64,000 nucleotides of DNA from Thalassospira tepidiphila MCCC 1A03514 (lineage in GTDB: Bacteria; Pseudomonadota; Alphaproteobacteria; Rhodospirillales; Thalassospiraceae). The position numbers and the translations under genes are program-made. The notes beneath the pieces are model-generated. The model was not told the DNA's origin. It saw only the letters and a program-made list of their open reading frames with translations, and made no database searches. Shown piece by piece: positions 1-9,440 of the stretch. The stretch's first letter is position 1, and each line of letters begins with the position of its first letter. The DNA lies in assembly GCF_001662875.1 (NCBI RefSeq), contig NZ_JPVZ01000001.1, positions 682,001-746,000 of the forward strand, written 5' to 3'.

Positions 1-38
1 GCTTCGATGATCATTTCTTTGACATCTGCTTTTTTCAC
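1..38 (-). CDS. cynS: 5' end of a probable cyanase gene (cut by window edge)
   Basis: Only the first 12 codons are present. A GTG start at 38 is preceded by an AGAAGGAG ribosome binding site with a 7-nt spacer, and the readable N-terminus is MKKADVKEMIIE. This resembles the start of proteobacterial cyanases, which decompose cyanate with bicarbonate to ammonia and CO2, but so few residues cannot prove the family. The stronger argument is position: it is the next gene, 37 bp downstream and on the same strand, after a cyanate/nitrate-type ABC transporter, the order found in cynABDS clusters. A nitrate assimilation gene or an unrelated small protein is the alternative. Confidence 0.5.
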   Translation of the reverse strand, partial: MKKADVKEMIIE

Positions 39-75
39 AGCTTTTCTCCTTCTAAGTAATCAGCGTGCAGGTGAT

Positions 76-984
76 TTATTCCACCGGGCTGGTGGCCGGT
101 TTGCGGTTGTCTTTGGGATCTGAAACCACCCCATGTGCGCCAAAACGCACGATGGATGGCTCGCTTGGCGTGCCTTCCTCCTGCTTGCCGGCAAGCGCCT
201 TTGAGCGGGTGGCAAGGAATTCGACCAAGTGGTTTCGGATGTCGTAATAGTCGGAATGGTGAATGATGTTGGCCCGTTCGCGCGGGCGCGGGATATCGAC
301 CTGAACCGATTCTGCGACACGGGCATAGGGCCCGTTGGTCATCAGCAAAATACGGTCAGCCAACAGGATGGCTTCATCCACATCATGGGTGATCATAAAC
401 ACCGTCTGGTCCGATCCCGACCAGATGCGGATCAATTCATCCTGAATGCTGCCACGGGTCAGGGCATCAAGGGCCCCGAACGGCTCATCCAAAAGCAACA
501 ATTCCGGCTGGATCGCAAAGGCACGCGCGATCGACACACGCTGACGCATCCCACCCGACAATTGCGACGGCTTGCGAAGCTCTGCCCCGCCAGCCAGCCC
601 GACCATTTCCAGATACTTCATCGAATGATCGTGAACCTGTTTCTTGCTCCAGGATTTGTATCGGGCCTGAACGGCAAAGGTGACGTTCTTAAGCGCTGAT
701 AACCACGGCAGCAGGGAATAGTTCTGAAACACGATCCCGCGATCAAGGCTGGGACCCGACACTTCCTTGCCATTCATGATGACCGCCCCTTCGGTCGGCT
801 CATCAAGACCAGCCAGAATGTTCAGGATTGTCGATTTGCCACAGCCGGAATGGCCGATGATGCAAACAAACTCCCCCTTCTCGATCCCCAGATTGACGTT
901 TTCAAACACCGTCAGGGCTTCACCGCCCTTGGGTGCCTGAAAACGTTTGGTCAGGTTCTGCAAACTCAGGAATGGTTTCGACAT
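76..984 (-). CDS. cynD: Cyanate/nitrate-type ABC transporter, ATP-binding protein
   Basis: A 302-aa ATPase of the NrtD/CynD/SsuB/TauB family that energises uptake of a small anion. Walker [10 protein letters not shown] lies at residues 44-52, the signature LSGGMRQR near 142-149 and Walker B LLLLDEP near 162-168, followed by the H-loop in MITHDVDEA. After about residue 255 there is a 45-residue hydrophilic tail. The start is supported by AAGGAGA upstream of ATG at 984. It is 11 bp downstream of the permease gene, the third gene of the operon. The family covers nitrate, bicarbonate, taurine and cyanate; cyanate is inferred from the sigma54 regulator and the probable cynS downstream. Confidence 0.85.
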   Translation of the reverse strand: MSKPFLSLQNLTKRFQAPKGGEALTVFENVNLGIEKGEFVCIIGHSGCGKSTILNILAGLDEPTEGAVIMNGKEVSGPSLDRGIVFQNYSLLPWLSALKNVTFAVQARYKSWSKKQVHDHSMKYLEMVGLAGGAELRKPSQLSGGMRQRVSIARAFAIQPELLLLDEPFGALDALTRGSIQDELIRIWSGSDQTVFMITHDVDEAILLADRILLMTNGPYARVAESVQVDIPRPRERANIIHHSDYYDIRNHLVEFLATRSKALAGKQEEGTPSEPSIVRFGAHGVVSDPKDNRKPATSPVE

Positions 985-995
985 ATCAGGTCTCC

Positions 996-1826
996 TTATT
1001 CCTGGTACTGCACAAGACGTGCGCAGTAGGCAAAGGCGGTATCAAGCAACATGCCGACAACACCGATCATCAGGATCGAGAACACCACGCTGGTCAGATC
1101 AAGGTTGTTCCATTCGTTCCAGACGTAGTAGCCAATCCCCGTCCCGCCCACGAGCATCTCGGCTGCGACAATCACAAGCCATGCAATGCCGATTGAAATC
1201 CGCATGCCGGTCAGGATGGTCGGTGCCGCAGCCGGCAAGATGACGATCCAGGCGGTTTTGAGCGGGCCCAGTTCATGGGTGCGCGCCACATTGACCCAGT
1301 CCTTGCGAACCCCGGCCACACCAAAGGCTGTGTTGATCAACATCGGCCAGATCGAACAGATAAAGATCACAAAGATCGCCGATGCCTGACTGTCCTGAAT
1401 GACAAACAGCGCAAGTGGCATCCATGCCAGCGGGGAAATCGGGCGAAGGACCTGAATAAACGGATCAAGCGCCTTGTACATCAAGGGCGACATCCCGATC
1501 AGGAATCCGACCGGAATGGCAATTGCCGCCGCAAGGAAATAACCGCTCAACACGCGATAAAGCGAATAACCGATCTGGATACCAATGCCCTTGTCGTTGG
1601 GACCGGCGTCATAGAACGGATTGCTGAGCTCTTCCCATGCCTTGGCGATCACGTCCGAGGGGGGCGGCACAGCGGCCTTTGGCTCTGCCCCGCCCATCAG
1701 AAGTTCATATTCCGTAAGTTCGCCAGCGAGTTGTTGTTTTGGGCTGGCGGCCTCCCAAAGACCAAGGAAGACCGCCAGCAGTACAAGTGACAACACCAAC
1801 GCCCTGGCATTGAGCGATGCCAGCAT
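996..1826 (-). CDS. cynB: Cyanate/nitrate-type ABC transporter, permease
   Basis: A 276-aa inner-membrane permease of the NrtB/CynB type (BPD_transp_1 fold). It has an N-terminal membrane segment (residues 8-26), a roughly 50-residue periplasmic stretch, then five hydrophobic segments. The coupling-loop region reads [20 protein letters not shown], the usual EAA-like motif of this family. The ATG at 1826 follows the cynA stop by one base, so the two are probably translationally coupled. It should pair with the ATPase downstream and the Tat-exported binding protein upstream. Confidence 0.83.
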   Translation of the reverse strand: MLASLNARALVLSLVLLAVFLGLWEAASPKQQLAGELTEYELLMGGAEPKAAVPPPSDVIAKAWEELSNPFYDAGPNDKGIGIQIGYSLYRVLSGYFLAAAIAIPVGFLIGMSPLMYKALDPFIQVLRPISPLAWMPLALFVIQDSQASAIFVIFICSIWPMLINTAFGVAGVRKDWVNVARTHELGPLKTAWIVILPAAAPTILTGMRISIGIAWLVIVAAEMLVGGTGIGYYVWNEWNNLDLTSVVFSILMIGVVGMLLDTAFAYCARLVQYQE

Positions 1827-1827
1827 A

Positions 1828-3294
1828 TCAGCTTACCCCTTTGCCGATGGCAAAGCTGTTGACATAGGCTTCAGGCTGATCGGGATCGAACGTCTTGCCC
1901 ATGATGGTATAGCTTTTGTAAGTCTCGGTCGGCGCTTCATAGCCAAGCTCTTTCATGATCTTGGCGCAATCGCTCGCGACATAGACTTCTTCGGCGATCT
2001 TCTTGTAATCGACATCGCCCTCGATATAGCCCCAACGTTTCATCTGGGTCAGAATCCAGACACCCATCGAGTGCCACGGGAACGGATCGAAATCGATGCG
2101 ATCCGGGACGTTTTTCACTTCGCCCAGACCATCGGCGTAACGGCCGGTCAAGACTTGCTCGATCACCGGAACCGGCTGGTTCAGATAGTTGGCCGGTGCG
2201 ATGGCAGCCGAGATTTCCTTGCGGTTTTCCGCCTTGGCGGCGTACTGGGTCGCGTCCACGATGGATTTCAAAAGCGCGCCATAGGTGTTCGGAAGTTCTT
2301 CTGAAAACGCCTTGGAACATGCAAATGCACAGCACGGATGGCCTTCCCAGATATCTTTGGTCAGCGTGTGCAGGAAGCCGATCTTTTCCCAAACCGCACG
2401 CTGGTTAAACGGATCCGGTGACAGATAACCATCAAGGTTACCAGCACGCAGGTTTGCAACCATCTCGGGCGGCGGAACGACACGGATCTGGATGTCTTTA
2501 TCCGGATCCAGGCCATGCTCGGCGACGTAATAACGCAGCAGGAAGTTGTGCATCGAATATTCGAACGGCACACCGAACTTGAAGCCCTTCCACTGCTTGG
2601 GATCACGTTTATCAAGGTGATCGTTATGCAGGACAATCGCCTGACCATTGATGTTTTCAACGGCCGGCATCAGGAACGGCGTTGCGGTCGAACCGGCCCC
2701 CATCGAAATCGCCAGCGGCATCGGGGTCAGCATGTGCGACGCGTCATATTCATTGTTCAATGACTTGTCACGCGCGACCGCCCAACCGGCTGTCTTGATG
2801 ACATCAACATCAAGGCCGTATTTCTCATAAAAGCCCATCGGCTGGGCCATGATGATCGGCGTTGCGCAGGTGATCGGCACAAAGCCGATATTCAATTTGG
2901 ATTTTTCCGGCGTGCCCAGATCATCAAGGATGGCCGCCTTGACCTTGTCGATTGGCAGGACCGAGGCAAGGGCTGCCATCATGGTGCTGCCACCGACCAT
3001 CTTGGCAAACGAACGACGCGAAATATCGTTGTGACCAAACACCGAACGCACAATTGCGCTGTCGATGGCACGATCAAGCATTTCTTCGCTGCTTTCCGGC
3101 GTTTTGGCATCCATATCGCCCATATCACTATGGGCCGGCATGGTGGCCAAATCGTGTTTTACGCAATGGTCATGGTCTTTATGTGATGCATGTGTATGCC
3201 CATCTTTTGACGAACAGACATCACAGCCGCATGATTTGCTGTGACGCAGATCGGTATCGCCACTAAATGGATTGCCCAGACTTTTGACTGACAT
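1828..3294 (-). CDS. cynA: Tat-exported NrtA/CynA-family substrate-binding protein with Cys/His-rich N-terminal extension
   Basis: A 488-aa binding protein of the NrtA/CmpA/CynA family (NMT1-like fold), first gene of the operon. The ATG at 3294 is chosen because GGGGGTGATC precedes it; an upstream open frame to 3462 would run through the sigma54 promoter. A consensus twin-arginine motif SRRSFAK is at residues 92-98, followed by a hydrophobic stretch and the mature domain starting near 121. Residues 18-55 are rich in Cys and His (C22, C24, C27, C44 and ten His), an unusual pre-signal extension that looks able to bind metal. The ligand is probably cyanate; nitrate or bicarbonate cannot be excluded. 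Confidence 0.82.
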   Translation of the reverse strand: MSVKSLGNPFSGDTDLRHSKSCGCDVCSSKDGHTHASHKDHDHCVKHDLATMPAHSDMGDMDAKTPESSEEMLDRAIDSAIVRSVFGHNDISRRSFAKMVGGSTMMAALASVLPIDKVKAAILDDLGTPEKSKLNIGFVPITCATPIIMAQPMGFYEKYGLDVDVIKTAGWAVARDKSLNNEYDASHMLTPMPLAISMGAGSTATPFLMPAVENINGQAIVLHNDHLDKRDPKQWKGFKFGVPFEYSMHNFLLRYYVAEHGLDPDKDIQIRVVPPPEMVANLRAGNLDGYLSPDPFNQRAVWEKIGFLHTLTKDIWEGHPCCAFACSKAFSEELPNTYGALLKSIVDATQYAAKAENRKEISAAIAPANYLNQPVPVIEQVLTGRYADGLGEVKNVPDRIDFDPFPWHSMGVWILTQMKRWGYIEGDVDYKKIAEEVYVASDCAKIMKELGYEAPTETYKSYTIMGKTFDPDQPEAYVNSFAIGKGVS

Positions 3295-3356
3295 GTGATC
3301 ACCCCCTGTGTTGTTACGCCGCCAGAAAGGCAGCACCAGATGTTCACAGTCCCTAC

Positions 3357-3372
3357 AGCAACGGGCGTGCCA
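3357..3372 (-). promoter_or_regulatory. Sigma54 (-24/-12) promoter of the cynABD operon
   Basis: Read on the minus strand the site is TGGCACG-CCCG-TTGCT, matching TGGCACG-N4-TTGCW completely, with GG and GC ten bases apart. It points to the cynA start at 3294, giving an inferred start site near 3346 and a leader of about 50 nt. A GAFTGA-containing sigma54 activator is encoded divergently 130 bp away, which is the partner such a promoter requires. Confidence 0.85.
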
Positions 3373-3443
3373 TTTTGTGCAATGCGTCATTTTTCGTTGA
3401 AAACGCTGGACTCTTGCGCCTTTGAATGAGACGCTAGCCACAT

Positions 3444-3494
3444 ACGAAAAATCGTAATTCACGAAATATCGTAGTAAATATTACGATATTTCGT
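3444..3494. promoter_or_regulatory. Three ACGA-N4-TCGT operator sites, candidate enhancer for CynF
   Basis: Three copies of the palindrome ACGA-N4-TCGT occur at 3444-3455 (ACGAAAAATCGT), 3461-3472 (ACGAAATATCGT) and 3483-3494 (ACGATATTTCGT). The last two also form a perfect 13-bp inverted repeat (3461-3473 with 3482-3494). They lie about 100-145 bp upstream of the predicted sigma54 start site, the usual place for an activator's upstream sequence, and directly abut the ribosome binding site of the divergent regulator gene, so binding could also repress that gene. That CynF is the binder is inference. Confidence 0.7.
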
Positions 3495-3505
3495 AGGAGT
3501 GTGTG

Positions 3506-5452
3506 ATGAGGATCAGTGAAATCAATCCCCTACCGGTGATGATTGAAAACCTGCACTTGCAGGCATTGCTCGCCCACACCCATCCAACCTTGCTCATTCA
3601 CCCCAAAACGGACCGGATTGTCTTCGCCAATCAGGCCGCTGCGAACCTGTTGGGGCGCAGCATCGAAGAACTTCTGGCAACCTCGATGAGTGCGCTGCAC
3701 AAAGGTCAGGTGCCCAGTCTGGTCGTATTTAGCGAGGCCGCCTTTTATCACGGATTTGCCTGGACCCGCGGGCTGGACCTGACCCGTCCGGACGGCACGG
3801 AACTGAAACTCGAGCACGAAGCCCGGCCGCTCATTCTGGACGGCGAAGACTATCTGACCGTCACGATTTCCGATCTCGATGCCCGCCATCGTCGCGATGT
3901 GGACTCCGAGGCCGATGATTACCTTCGCGAAGGCATCGCCGAATGGCGCCGTGCCGAACGGTTTTTCCGCGAGATTGAACGCGAAAACCAGCTGATCCTG
4001 GGTGCCGCTGGCGAAGGCATTTACGGGGTTAACAGCGACGGCATCACGACATTCGTCAATCCGGCGGCCGAACGCATGTTGGGCTGGACGGCCGAGGAAC
4101 TGGTTGGCCGCGAAATCCATTCGATCATCCACCATTCGCACGTCAATGGCGATCCCTATCACGCCGAACAATGCCCGATTTACAACGCGTTTCGCGAAGG
4201 CATCGTCAGGCGGGTTGATGACGAGGTCTTCTGGCGCAGCGACGGCAAACCCATCCGGGTGGAATATACCTCCACCCCGATCCGTGACCATGGGCTGGTG
4301 ATCGGGGCGGTGATTGTTTTTCGCGACATCACCGAACGTAAAATTGCCGAGGAAAAGCTGCACGCCGCCCTTGCCGAGGTCGACCGGCTGCGTGAACGGC
4401 TGGAGCTTGAAAACGCCTATCTGCAGGAAGAAATCCTTTCAACCAACAACCACCATGAAATCATCGGCCAGTCCGATGCCATTCAGGGCGCACTCAAACA
4501 GATCGACCTTGTCGCGCCCACCGATGCCAACGTTCTGATCACTGGTGAATCCGGTACGGGCAAGGAACTGATTGCGCGCGCCATCCATCAGGCCAGCGCG
4601 CGATCCGATCGCGTTCTGGTGCGCGTGAACTGTGCTGCAATCCCGCATGAACTGTTTGAAAGCGAATTTTTCGGCCATGTCCGCGGTGCCTTTACCGGTG
4701 CCGTGCGTGATCGTGTCGGGCGGTTTGAATTGGCTGATGGCGGCACGCTATTTCTCGATGAAGTCGGGGAAATCCCGCTGGAACTTCAGGGCAAGTTGCT
4801 GCGTGTTTTGCAGGATCAGAAGTTCGAACGCATCGGCGAAGAACGCACACGCGAGGTCAATGTCCGCCTGATTGCCGCCACCAACCGCGACCTAAAGGAA
4901 GAAGTCCGTCAGGGACGTTTCCGCGAAGACCTGTATTTCCGTCTCAACGTTTTCCCGATTGAATGCCGCCCCTTGCGCGAACGGCCCGACGATATCCCGC
5001 CGCTTGCATCGCACTTCCTGCGCAATATCTGTCAGCGTCTTAATATCGCCCAGCCGACACTCACCAAGGGGCAAGTCCGCACCCTGCAAAACTATGGCTG
5101 GCCGGGGAATGCGCGTGAACTGGAAAACGTCATCGAACGCGCTGCGATCCTGGCCCATGACGGCAAGCTTCATTTCGACCTGCCCGAACAGGGCGGGCGC
5201 GACAGCCGCAAATTAGCAGCGCCGACGACAGAGCCCGACAGCAAACCTGAAAAAACCGTACTGACCCGGGGTGAGCTGCGCCAGACTGAATATGACAACA
5301 TCATCCATGCGCTGACCATGACCAAGGGCAAGGTGTTTGGGGAAAATGGTGCGGCCGCCCTTCTCGATATCAAACCAACCACGCTGGCCTCGCGTATCAA
5401 GAAATTCAAAATCGACCGTCGCAGCTTTGCGGCAAACGAAACCATCGACTAA
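3506..5452 (+). CDS. cynF: Sigma54-dependent transcriptional activator with two PAS domains (CynF-like)
   Basis: A 648-aa enhancer-binding protein. Two PAS domains (about 15-125 and 158-280) replace a phosphorylation receiver; the second contains EQCPIY with Cys223, a possible sensing residue. A short coiled coil (about 280-312) leads into the AAA+ domain, with Walker A GESGTGKE (347-354), the sigma54-contacting GAFTGA (394-399) and Walker B FLDE (416-419). A Fis-type HTH closes the protein ([12 protein letters not shown]). The ATG at 3506 sits 6 nt after AGGAG and is preferred over the GTG at 3503. Divergent to the ABC operon and next to its sigma54 promoter; the arrangement matches the cynF-ABDS cluster described in Pseudomonas pseudoalcaligenes. 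Signal sensed is unknown. Confidence 0.82.
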   Translation: MRISEINPLPVMIENLHLQALLAHTHPTLLIHPKTDRIVFANQAAANLLGRSIEELLATSMSALHKGQVPSLVVFSEAAFYHGFAWTRGLDLTRPDGTELKLEHEARPLILDGEDYLTVTISDLDARHRRDVDSEADDYLREGIAEWRRAERFFREIERENQLILGAAGEGIYGVNSDGITTFVNPAAERMLGWTAEELVGREIHSIIHHSHVNGDPYHAEQCPIYNAFREGIVRRVDDEVFWRSDGKPIRVEYTSTPIRDHGLVIGAVIVFRDITERKIAEEKLHAALAEVDRLRERLELENAYLQEEILSTNNHHEIIGQSDAIQGALKQIDLVAPTDANVLITGESGTGKELIARAIHQASARSDRVLVRVNCAAIPHELFESEFFGHVRGAFTGAVRDRVGRFELADGGTLFLDEVGEIPLELQGKLLRVLQDQKFERIGEERTREVNVRLIAATNRDLKEEVRQGRFREDLYFRLNVFPIECRPLRERPDDIPPLASHFLRNICQRLNIAQPTLTKGQVRTLQNYGWPGNARELENVIERAAILAHDGKLHFDLPEQGGRDSRKLAAPTTEPDSKPEKTVLTRGELRQTEYDNIIHALTMTKGKVFGENGAAALLDIKPTTLASRIKKFKIDRRSFAANETID

Positions 5453-5557
5453 TTGCCAAAATTGCCATCGTCTGGTTGCCTGTTGCGTGCATTTGGCGCA
5501 GCATGTCGCCGCCGGGCGGGGTATAAGGCAGCAGGCAGAAACAGGGAAGAAACAGGA

Positions 5558-5752
5558 ATGGCTGGTTTTTTACAGATTGGTGTTTTGCTTGCGATGGCAG
5601 CTGTCGCTGGGGTCCTGATCATGGGCATCGTTTCGATGGCACGCGGCAAGGATGCGCGCAAACAAAACAAACTGATGCAAATGCGCGTCCTTTTGCAGGG
5701 CCTGGCCCTGTTGCTACTTTTCATTCTGTCGCTGATGGCGGTCGGTTCCTAA
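5558..5752 (+). CDS. Twin-transmembrane HIG1-domain small protein
   Basis: A 64-aa protein with two hydrophobic helices (about 4-26 and 43-62) joined by a basic loop rich in Lys, Arg and Gln (ARGKDARKQNKLMQMR), the pattern of HIG1/hypoxia-induced family proteins. In mitochondria, relatives associate with respiratory complexes; the bacterial role is not established. The gene is 46 bp upstream of the adenosyltransferase and the electron-transfer flavoprotein genes, an arrangement I recall as common in alphaproteobacteria. The start at 5558 is chosen because it gives the family length. Confidence 0.75.
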   Translation: MAGFLQIGVLLAMAAVAGVLIMGIVSMARGKDARKQNKLMQMRVLLQGLALLLLFILSLMAVGS

Positions 5753-5798
5753 GCCAGGCATACGCCTTGAACACACAAACCAGGATTACGGACGGCAC

Positions 5799-6371
5799 AT
5801 GGTTCAACTGACTCGTATCTATACAAAATCCGGTGACAAGGGCAAAACCGCCCTTGGCAATGGCACGCGCGTTGCCAAAAATGATGTGCGCGTAGAGGCC
5901 TATGGCACCGTTGATGAAACCAATGCCGTGATTGGTGTCGCCCGCCTGCATGCGGACGGCAACGTCGATGAGATGCTGGCCCGAATCCAGAACGATCTTT
6001 TCGATCTGGGGGCTGATCTGTGCACACCCGGCGATGGCAGCGATGATAACCCCGAACGGCCCGCCCTTCGCATCACCGCCAAGCAAACCGAACGCCTTGA
6101 GGCCGAGATCGATCAGATCAACGAAGCCCTTGATCCGCTGAAATCCTTTGTCCTGCCCGGTGGCAGTGCCCTTTCGGCACAACTGCATGTCGCGCGCACC
6201 GTTTCGCGCCGGGCCGAACGGCTGATTGTCGAACTGGCCGGGATCGAGACGATCAATCCCGAGGCCGTGCGCTATATCAACCGGCTGTCAGATCACATGT
6301 TTGTTCTCGCCCGCCATGCCAATAATGGCGGCAAGGATGATGTTCTCTGGAAGCCCGGGCTGACCCGATAA
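5799..6371 (+). CDS. Cob(I)alamin adenosyltransferase, PduO type
   Basis: A 190-aa enzyme that transfers the adenosyl group of ATP to cob(I)alamin, giving adenosylcobalamin. The N-terminal ATP-binding signature TRIYTKSGDKGKT is clear (residues 4-16), followed by VDETNAVIG and the C-terminal motif YINRLSDHMFVLAR with the conserved RLSD. Length is normal for the PduO family. It follows the HIG1 gene and precedes etfBA-hbd; adenosylcobalamin use by methylmalonyl-CoA mutase would link it to acyl-CoA breakdown, but no mutase is in the window. Confidence 0.9.
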   Translation: MVQLTRIYTKSGDKGKTALGNGTRVAKNDVRVEAYGTVDETNAVIGVARLHADGNVDEMLARIQNDLFDLGADLCTPGDGSDDNPERPALRITAKQTERLEAEIDQINEALDPLKSFVLPGGSALSAQLHVARTVSRRAERLIVELAGIETINPEAVRYINRLSDHMFVLARHANNGGKDDVLWKPGLTR

Positions 6372-6499
6372 ACTGACGTGATAACAAGATTATCGGACAA
6401 AATCCTTGTTCCCTTGCGGATTTTTGCCGTATCAAGACGGCGAAGGGCATCAAGATTTTCGTGAAGTAGTTGTCGTTAACGTCAACACCTTTACGTAAA

Positions 6500-6528
6500 T
6501 TGACAACCTGCGTAGCACTACCTATTGT
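6500..6528 (+). promoter_or_regulatory. Sigma70-type promoter before etfB
   Basis: A perfect -35 TTGACA at 6500-6505 is separated by 17 bp from TATTGT at 6523-6528. Transcription would start near 6535, leaving a leader of about 90 nt to the etfB start at 6624. It lies in the only large gap (252 bp) of this gene cluster, so etfBA probably form their own transcription unit. Confidence 0.6.
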
Positions 6529-6623
6529 GCGTCGCGGGGAAAACATTACCATGCGGGCCAACGCAAACTGCCTTGGCAGGGAGCAAACCCGCAGTTTCGA
6601 CAACAAAAACGAACAGGTCTGTC

Positions 6624-7373
6624 ATGAAGGTTCTTGTCGCCGTTAAGCGCGTTGTGGATTACAACGTCAAGATCCGTGTCAAACAGGACCAGTCTGGCGT
6701 TGAGTTGAACAACGTTAAGATGTCCATGAACCCGTTTGACGAAATCGCCGTTGAAGAGGCCATCCGCCTCAAGGAAGCGGGCACCGCCACCGAAGTGGTT
6801 GCTGTGTCGCTCGGCGTTAAACAGTGCCAGGAAACCCTGCGCACCGCCCTCGCCATGGGTGCCGATCGCGGCATTCTGGTTGAAACCGAGGACGAACTCC
6901 AGCCGCTGGCTGTTGCAAAGCTCCTGAAAGAAGTCGTTGCCAAGGAAAGCCCGGATCTCGTGATCCTTGGCAAACAGGCAATTGACGATGACGCCAACCA
7001 GACCGGTCAGATGCTGGCCGCATTGCTGGATTGGCCGCAGGGCACCTTCGCGTCCAAGGTTGTCGTTGCTGACGGCAAGCTTGATGTCACGCGTGAAATC
7101 GACGGTGGTCTTGAAACCATCAAGATTGATCTTCCGGCAATCGTTACCACCGACCTGCGCCTCAACGAGCCGCGTTATGCGTCGCTGCCGAACATCATGA
7201 AAGCCAAGAAAAAGCCGCTCGATACCCTGAGCCCGGCCGACCTTGGTGTTGATACCGCGCCGCGCCTGAAAACCCTGAAAGTTTCCGAACCGGAAGCCCG
7301 TCAGGCAGGTGTCAAAGTTGCCGACGTCGCAGAGCTTGTCGACAAGCTCCGCAACGAAGCAAAAGTAATCTAA
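6624..7373 (+). CDS. etfB: Electron transfer flavoprotein, beta subunit
   Basis: A 249-aa subunit of the FAD/AMP-containing heterodimer that takes electrons from acyl-CoA and other dehydrogenases to ETF-quinone oxidoreductase. The N-terminus [17 protein letters not shown] and the segment [17 protein letters not shown] are family signatures, as is [12 protein letters not shown]. The ATG at 6624 is chosen as the conserved MKVLV start; the frame stays open upstream but through the promoter. etfA follows after 15 bp. Confidence 0.95.
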   Translation: MKVLVAVKRVVDYNVKIRVKQDQSGVELNNVKMSMNPFDEIAVEEAIRLKEAGTATEVVAVSLGVKQCQETLRTALAMGADRGILVETEDELQPLAVAKLLKEVVAKESPDLVILGKQAIDDDANQTGQMLAALLDWPQGTFASKVVVADGKLDVTREIDGGLETIKIDLPAIVTTDLRLNEPRYASLPNIMKAKKKPLDTLSPADLGVDTAPRLKTLKVSEPEARQAGVKVADVAELVDKLRNEAKVI

Positions 7374-7388
7374 GCGGGGATCAATCAA

Positions 7389-8324
7389 ATGAGCATTCTT
7401 GTTATTGCCGAACACGACAATACCGAACTGAAGGGTGGCACGCTTAACACCGTTGCTGCTGCTCAGAAAATCGGTGGCGACATCACTGTTCTCGTGGCTG
7501 GCGAAGGCTGCAAGGCCGTTGCCGAAGCCGCTGCCAAGGTCGAAGGTGTCTCCAAGGTTCTCCTCGCAGACAACGCAGCCTATGGCCACTTCCTTGCGGA
7601 AAACATGGCGGGTCTGGTTGGTGAACTGGCGGGCGATTACAGCCACATTCTCACCTCGGCTTCTTCGTCGGGCAAAAACTTCATGCCGCGCGTTGCTGCC
7701 AAAAAAGACGTCGCACAGATTTCCGACATCACCGATGTTGTCGATGCCGATACCTTTGTGCGTCCGATCTATGCCGGTAATGCCATGGCAACCGTACAGT
7801 CGACCGACAGCCTCAAACTGATCACTGTCCGTACCACCGGCTTTGATCCGGTCGCAGCCGAAGGCGGTTCTGCATCCATCGAAGACGTTGCTGTTGCATC
7901 TGATGCTGGCAAGTCGTCCTTCGTTGGTCAGGAACTGACCGAGTCGGAACGTCCGGAACTCACCGCCGCAAGCATCGTCATCTCTGGCGGTCGTGGCATG
8001 GGTTCGGGTGAAAACTTCCACCTGATCGAACCGATTGCCGACAAACTCGGCGCTGCAATTGGCGCTTCTCGCGCGGCAGTTGATGCAGGCTATGCCCCCA
8101 ACGACTGGCAGGTCGGCCAGACCGGCAAAGTTGTTGCACCGCAGCTATACATTGCTGTAGGCATTTCGGGTGCTATTCAGCACCTTGCCGGCATGAAGGA
8201 CAGTAAGGTCATTGTCGCGATCAACAAGGACGAAGAAGCGCCGATCTTCTCGGTAGCGGATTACGGACTTGTCGGTGACCTGTTCGAGGCCCTTCCCGCT
8301 CTGGCGAGCGAACTCGACAAATAA
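7389..8324 (+). CDS. etfA: Electron transfer flavoprotein, alpha subunit
   Basis: A 311-aa partner of EtfB. The C-terminal FAD domain carries [20 protein letters not shown] and the sequence [20 protein letters not shown] that binds FAD; the N-terminal half ([20 protein letters not shown]) is the usual alpha-subunit domain I. It is 15 bp after etfB and 68 bp before the hydroxyacyl-CoA dehydrogenase, so the three are probably transcribed together. Confidence 0.95.
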   Translation: MSILVIAEHDNTELKGGTLNTVAAAQKIGGDITVLVAGEGCKAVAEAAAKVEGVSKVLLADNAAYGHFLAENMAGLVGELAGDYSHILTSASSSGKNFMPRVAAKKDVAQISDITDVVDADTFVRPIYAGNAMATVQSTDSLKLITVRTTGFDPVAAEGGSASIEDVAVASDAGKSSFVGQELTESERPELTAASIVISGGRGMGSGENFHLIEPIADKLGAAIGASRAAVDAGYAPNDWQVGQTGKVVAPQLYIAVGISGAIQHLAGMKDSKVIVAINKDEEAPIFSVADYGLVGDLFEALPALASELDK

Positions 8325-8392
8325 TCTGATCCCCTTTAGGGTCAAGGCAACGCATACTCTTGTTTTGACCCTTGGGGACGAGTGGGGAACAA

Positions 8393-9280
8393 ATGGCTTC
8401 GTTGGAAGATATCAAAACCATTGGCGTAATCGGCGCCGGTCAGATGGGCAATGGTATTGCGCATGTGATCGCACTGGCCGGTTACGACGTCCGAATTCTC
8501 GACATCTCGCAAGATGCCCTTGATAAGGCCATCGGCGTGATGGAAAAGAACATGGACCGTCAGGTCAAAAAAGAGATCATTACCGCAGCGCAAAAAGATG
8601 CGGCACTGAAACTGATCTCAACCGGAACGGAATATACCTTCCTGTCTGACTGTGACCTGGTCATCGAAGCGGCAACCGAGAACGAAGAGATCAAGAAACA
8701 GATCTTCAAGGCTCTGTGCCCGGTGCTCGGCCCGGAAGCGATCATCGCGACCAACACCTCTTCGATTTCGGTCACCCGTCTGGCGTCCTATACCGACCGT
8801 CCGGCGAAGTTCATGGGCATGCACTTCATGAACCCGGTGCCGCTGATGAAACTGGTGGAACTGATCCGTGGTATTGCCACGGACGAAACCACCTATCGCA
8901 CCATTCATGAACTGACCAAAAAGCTCGGCAAGGACACGGCAAGTGCCGAAGACTTCCCGGCCTTTATTGTCAACCGCATCCTGCTTCCGATGATCAACGA
9001 GGCGATCTACACCCTTTACGAAGGTGTGGGGAATGTCGAGTCCATCGATACCGCGATGCGTCTTGGTGCGAACCATCCGATGGGCCCGCTGCAACTGGCA
9101 GACTTTATTGGTCTCGATACCTGCCTGTCGATCATGCATGTCCTGCATGATGGTCTGGCCGATACCAAGTATCGCCCGTGCCCGCTTCTGGTCAAATATG
9201 TCGAAGCCGGATGGCTTGGCCGCAAGGCTGGCCGTGGCTTCTATGACTATAGCGGCGACGAACCGACCCCGACCCGCTAA
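8393..9280 (+). CDS. 3-hydroxybutyryl-CoA dehydrogenase
   Basis: A 295-aa NAD-dependent dehydrogenase that interconverts 3-hydroxyacyl-CoA and acetoacetyl-CoA in beta-oxidation or PHB metabolism. The Rossmann motif GAGQMGNGIAHVIA is at about residues 15-28; the catalytic segment HFMNPVPLMKLVELI (catalytic His) and the C-terminal GLGR-like ending GWLGRKAGRGFYDY are both present. The ATG at 8393 follows GTGGGG by 5-6 nt. Gene names hbd, hbdA, mmgB and paaH are all used for this family. Linked to etfBA, which accept electrons from the preceding acyl-CoA dehydrogenase step. Confidence 0.9.
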   Translation: MASLEDIKTIGVIGAGQMGNGIAHVIALAGYDVRILDISQDALDKAIGVMEKNMDRQVKKEIITAAQKDAALKLISTGTEYTFLSDCDLVIEAATENEEIKKQIFKALCPVLGPEAIIATNTSSISVTRLASYTDRPAKFMGMHFMNPVPLMKLVELIRGIATDETTYRTIHELTKKLGKDTASAEDFPAFIVNRILLPMINEAIYTLYEGVGNVESIDTAMRLGANHPMGPLQLADFIGLDTCLSIMHVLHDGLADTKYRPCPLLVKYVEAGWLGRKAGRGFYDYSGDEPTPTR

Positions 9281-9316
9281 GCGGTTGCACGCCAGGACTG
9301 GCGTTACGACATCAAA

Positions 9317-9342
9317 GCCGCTGCCCCGCAGCGGCTTTTTTT
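9317..9342 (+). terminator. Rho-independent terminator after the etf-hbd cluster
   Basis: GCCGCTGC (9317-9324), a CCC loop and GCAGCGGC (9328-9335) form an 8-bp GC-rich stem followed by seven T. It ends the etfBA-hbd unit 37 bp after the stop codon. Confidence 0.9.
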
Positions 9343-9440
9343 GTTGCAATCCACGGCCCAACCATCTGGAATGGACCTTGCTCTAACCCGCGCAATCATG
9401 ATGTCGGGAAAAATCAAACGGTTCTGGAGGCCGTCCGAAC

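Noticed and set aside
5453..5798. Cobalamin riboswitch before the adenosyltransferase gene
   Set aside because: No B12-box-like conserved core was visible.
6546..8021. 491-codon open frame on the minus strand opposite etfB and etfA
   Set aside because: Shadow of two strongly recognised genes; no ribosome binding site, and the product has no family features.
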